Of a stretch of 64,000 nucleotides of DNA, positions 61,756 to 64,000 are shown in pieces. The stretch is from Planctomycetota bacterium. Lineage in GTDB: Bacteria; Planctomycetota; Phycisphaerae; Phycisphaerales; SM1A02. The translations under genes and the position numbers were made by a program. Location: positions 124,001 to 188,000 of the forward strand of contig JAIOPG010000005.1 in the NCBI GenBank assembly GCA_021414025.1, read 5' to 3'. Positions within the stretch are counted from its first letter, which is position 1. Every line of letters begins with the position of its first letter. The notes under the pieces are model-generated. The model did no database searches, was not told the origin of the DNA, and saw only the letters and a list, made by a program, of their open reading frames with translations.

Positions 61756-64000
61756 ATGGCCCCCCCGCTTCAAGCATCGTCGATTCCCGCCAGCACCCCT
61801 GCCCTGGAGCGCTTCAGCTATGACGACTCCATCGTGCGGAAATTCGTCTTCGTGACGATGCTCTGGGGGGTGGTGGGAATGTTGGTCGGCGTCCTCATTG
61901 CCTCGCAGCTGACCATGCCGGGGATGAACCTGGGGGAGTACCTCTCCTTCGGCCGGCTCCGTCCCCTGCACACCAACGCGGTCATCTTTGCCTTCGCCGG
62001 CAACGCCATCTTCGCGGCGGTCTACTACTCATCGCAACGCCTGCTCAAGACGCGGATGTTCAGCGATCTGCTGAGCAACATCCACTTCTGGGGGTGGCAG
62101 CTCATCATCGTCGCCGCCGCACTGAGCCTGCCGCTGGGCTTCACCCAGGCCAAGGAGTACGCCGAGCTGGAGTGGCCGATCGACATCGCCGTGGTGCTGA
62201 TCTGGGTGGTCTTCGCGGTGAACTTCTTCGGCACCATCGCGATGCGCCGCGAGCGCCATCTCTACGTGGCCCTCTGGTTCTACATCGCCACGGTGATCGC
62301 CATTGCCGTGCTCTACATCTTCAACAACCTGGCCATGCCCGCCGATTGGCACCGCAGCTACTCGATCTACGCCGGCAGCCAGGACGCCTTCATGCAGTGG
62401 TGGTATGGCCACAACGCCGTGGCGTTCTTCCTGACCACCCCCTTCCTGGGGATGATGTACTACTTCCTGCCCAAGGCCGCGGGGCGTCCGGTCTTCTCCT
62501 ACCGGCTCTCCATCGTCCACTTCTGGAGCCTGGTTTTCATCTACATCTGGGCGGGCCCGCACCATCTGCACTACACCTCGATCCCCGACTGGGCCTCCAC
62601 CGTCGGCATGCTTTTCAGCGTGATGCTGTGGATGCCATCGTGGGGCGGCATGATCAACGGACTGCTGACGCTGCGCGGCGCCTGGAAGCGCGTCGCCGAG
62701 GATCCAGTGCTGAAGTTCTTTGTGGTGGCGATCACCTTCTACGGCATGAGCACCTTCGAGGGGCCGCTGCTGAGCGTGAAGAGCGTCAACTCGCTCAGCC
62801 ACTACACCGACTGGACCATCGCGCACGTGCACGCCGGCACGCTGGGGTGGGTCGGCTTCATGGTCTTCGGCATGGTCTACTGGCTGGCGCCGCGCCTCTA
62901 CCAGACGCCGATCGCCAAGCCTTCGTGGGTGAACCTGCACTTCTGGCTGGCCACGGTCGGCATCATTCTCTACATCATTCCGATCTACGCGGCGGGATTG
63001 ATGCAGGGCCTGATGTGGCGCACCTTCAACTCCGACGGCGTCCTGGAGTACGACTTTCTATCGACGGTCACGCGGCTGATTCCGCTCTACTGGATCCGCA
63101 CCGTCGGCGGCTCGCTCTACCTGGTCGCGCTGCTGATCGGCTGCTTCAACCTGGTTTTGACCTGGATGGGGCGACCGAGCCACTATGACGTGCCGGTCTA
63201 CGAGGCCGCGCCGCTGGCGAAGTCCTGGAAGCCCGAGCCGGCGCCGCCCTCCGACCTGGTCAACGTGCTCGAGCTGGGCAAGAGGATCGACCGCTTCGCC
63301 GCCCTGCGCTGGCACCGCGGACTGGAAGGCCTGCCGCTGACCTTCACCATCTGGGTGGTGATTGCCGTCGCCGTGGCGAGTCTCTTCGAGATCGTGCCGA
63401 TGTTCTCCATCCGCAGCGACATTCCGCGGATCGCCAGCGTCGAGCCCTACTCGCCGCTGGAGTGCGTGGGCCGCGACATCTACGTGAGCGAGGGCTGCGT
63501 CAACTGCCACTCGCAGATGATCCGCCCGCTGGTCGCTGAGACCGAGCGCTACGGCGAATATTCCAAGCCGGGCGAGAGTGTCTTTGACCATCCCTTCCTC
63601 TGGGGAAGCCGGCGCATCGGTCCGGACCTTGCCCGCGAAGGGGTGCGCAATCCAAGCGCGCTCTGGCATCTGCGTCACTTCAACAATCCGGTCGACACCA
63701 GCCCGGGCTCCATCATGCCCAAGTTCGCGCACCTGGTCGATCAGCCGATCGATTGGGCGCAGGCGAAAAAGGCAGTCGCCACGCTGGCCAAAGTCGGCGT
63801 GCCCTACTCGGAGAAGACCATCGCCGACGCCGAGACTTTGGCGCGGGCGCAGTCGGAGAAAGTCTTCGCCCAACTGGTTCAGGAGAATGGAACCGCCAAC
63901 GGACTCGACGGCGTCAAGAACACGAAGGTGCTGGCGGTCATCGCCTACCTGCAGAGACTGGGAACCGATCTCAACAAGCCGATCGATGTGGCGCCCGTGG
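61756..64000 (+). CDS. ccoNO: cbb3-type cytochrome oxidase, fused subunits I and II (CcoN-CcoO), 3' end outside window
   Basis: At least 748 codons, open to the window edge. GGAG (61744-61747) precedes the ATG. Residues ~25-480 are CcoN, with about twelve membrane helices: haem b His72 (RPLHTNAV), CuB His219 (YGHN), His269-His270 (GPHHLH), and His357/His359 (HVHAG). After a ~20-residue linker and one more helix (~535-555) comes CcoO with haem c motif CVNCH at 581-585 and a likely axial Met in SIMPKF. High-affinity terminal oxidase for low oxygen. Separate genes are the norm; fused forms are known in some phyla. Confidence 0.93.
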   Translation, partial: MAPPLQASSIPASTPALERFSYDDSIVRKFVFVTMLWGVVGMLVGVLIASQLTMPGMNLGEYLSFGRLRPLHTNAVIFAFAGNAIFAAVYYSSQRLLKTRMFSDLLSNIHFWGWQLIIVAAALSLPLGFTQAKEYAELEWPIDIAVVLIWVVFAVNFFGTIAMRRERHLYVALWFYIATVIAIAVLYIFNNLAMPADWHRSYSIYAGSQDAFMQWWYGHNAVAFFLTTPFLGMMYYFLPKAAGRPVFSYRLSIVHFWSLVFIYIWAGPHHLHYTSIPDWASTVGMLFSVMLWMPSWGGMINGLLTLRGAWKRVAEDPVLKFFVVAITFYGMSTFEGPLLSVKSVNSLSHYTDWTIAHVHAGTLGWVGFMVFGMVYWLAPRLYQTPIAKPSWVNLHFWLATVGIILYIIPIYAAGLMQGLMWRTFNSDGVLEYDFLSTVTRLIPLYWIRTVGGSLYLVALLIGCFNLVLTWMGRPSHYDVPVYEAAPLAKSWKPEPAPPSDLVNVLELGKRIDRFAALRWHRGLEGLPLTFTIWVVIAVAVASLFEIVPMFSIRSDIPRIASVEPYSPLECVGRDIYVSEGCVNCHSQMIRPLVAETERYGEYSKPGESVFDHPFLWGSRRIGPDLAREGVRNPSALWHLRHFNNPVDTSPGSIMPKFAHLVDQPIDWAQAKKAVATLAKVGVPYSEKTIADAETLARAQSEKVFAQLVQENGTANGLDGVKNTKVLAVIAYLQRLGTDLNKPIDVAPV

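Noticed and set aside
62094-63188. A 364-codon plus-strand frame in the ccoNO region
   Set aside because: It is in a different frame from the ccoNO gene, which keeps every haem and copper ligand; the alternative reads as Arg/His-rich noise.

Overview
The window is GC-rich, densely coded and almost certainly chromosomal. Secreted proteins ending in duplicated calcium-loop (dockerin-type) repeats of the form DLDGSGEVDGGDIGLxLLDFG, Zn-peptidases with fibronectin-like repeats and a fused cbb3 oxidase point to a Planctomycetota bacterium, most likely of the Phycisphaerae. This is inference from protein style; no rRNA is present.

Layout. 1-13.2 kb is mixed housekeeping: the 3' end of a WxxGxW-repeat protein, two small unknowns, a PuuD-type urate hydroxylase with a C-terminal cytochrome c, a secreted Ntn-type amide hydrolase, a minus-strand operon (PadR regulator, sensor-domain membrane protein, ABC ATPase, permease fused to an M1 peptidase) with its own operator, a TlpA-like thioredoxin, a glycosyltransferase and a CvfB-like S1 protein. 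13.3-24.4 kb carries two large secreted proteins (a 1559-aa metallopeptidase and an RCC1-repeat protein), OsmC, an RluA-type pseudouridine synthase, thymidine kinase, a uridine-kinase-like protein and a CNT nucleoside transporter.

24.5-61.0 kb is one co-directional surface-glycan locus of about 36 genes, many joined by ATGA, GTGA or TTGA overlaps. It starts with an ABC flippase. A pseudaminic/nonulosonic acid block follows (pseB, reductase, pseC, aldo/keto reductase, acyltransferase, NeuB-like synthase, SpsF-like cytidylyltransferase, aminomutase-family aminotransferase, PseG-like protein, methyltransferase, metallophosphatase, ATP-grasp protein, pseI, GNAT). A PFTS-motif protein, two hexapeptide acyltransferases and a methyltransferase come next. 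A second acid-sugar cassette (two SDRs, KdsB-like cytidylyltransferase, Gfo/Idh dehydrogenase, methyltransferase-like protein, HpcH/HpaI aldolase, HAD phosphatase, 2-hydroxyacid dehydrogenase, SIS isomerase, transaldolase) looks able to make a CMP-activated 3-deoxy-ulosonate with a pyruvate aldolase in place of a KdsA-type synthase. The block ends with a carbohydrate-biosynthesis protein that seems to begin at ATT, a Wzy-like membrane protein, glycosyltransferases, an epimerase, PglC-like and PglD-like proteins, a DegT aminotransferase and a DUF218 protein.

61.0-64.0 kb has an Rrf2 regulator divergent from a fused ccoN-ccoO gene that runs off the window, separated by an unusually AT-rich spacer with inverted repeats.

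No gap exceeds 300 bases; the longest are 20111-20319, 61548-61755 and 24400-24538. I saw no tRNA, rRNA, CRISPR array, insertion sequence or phage gene.
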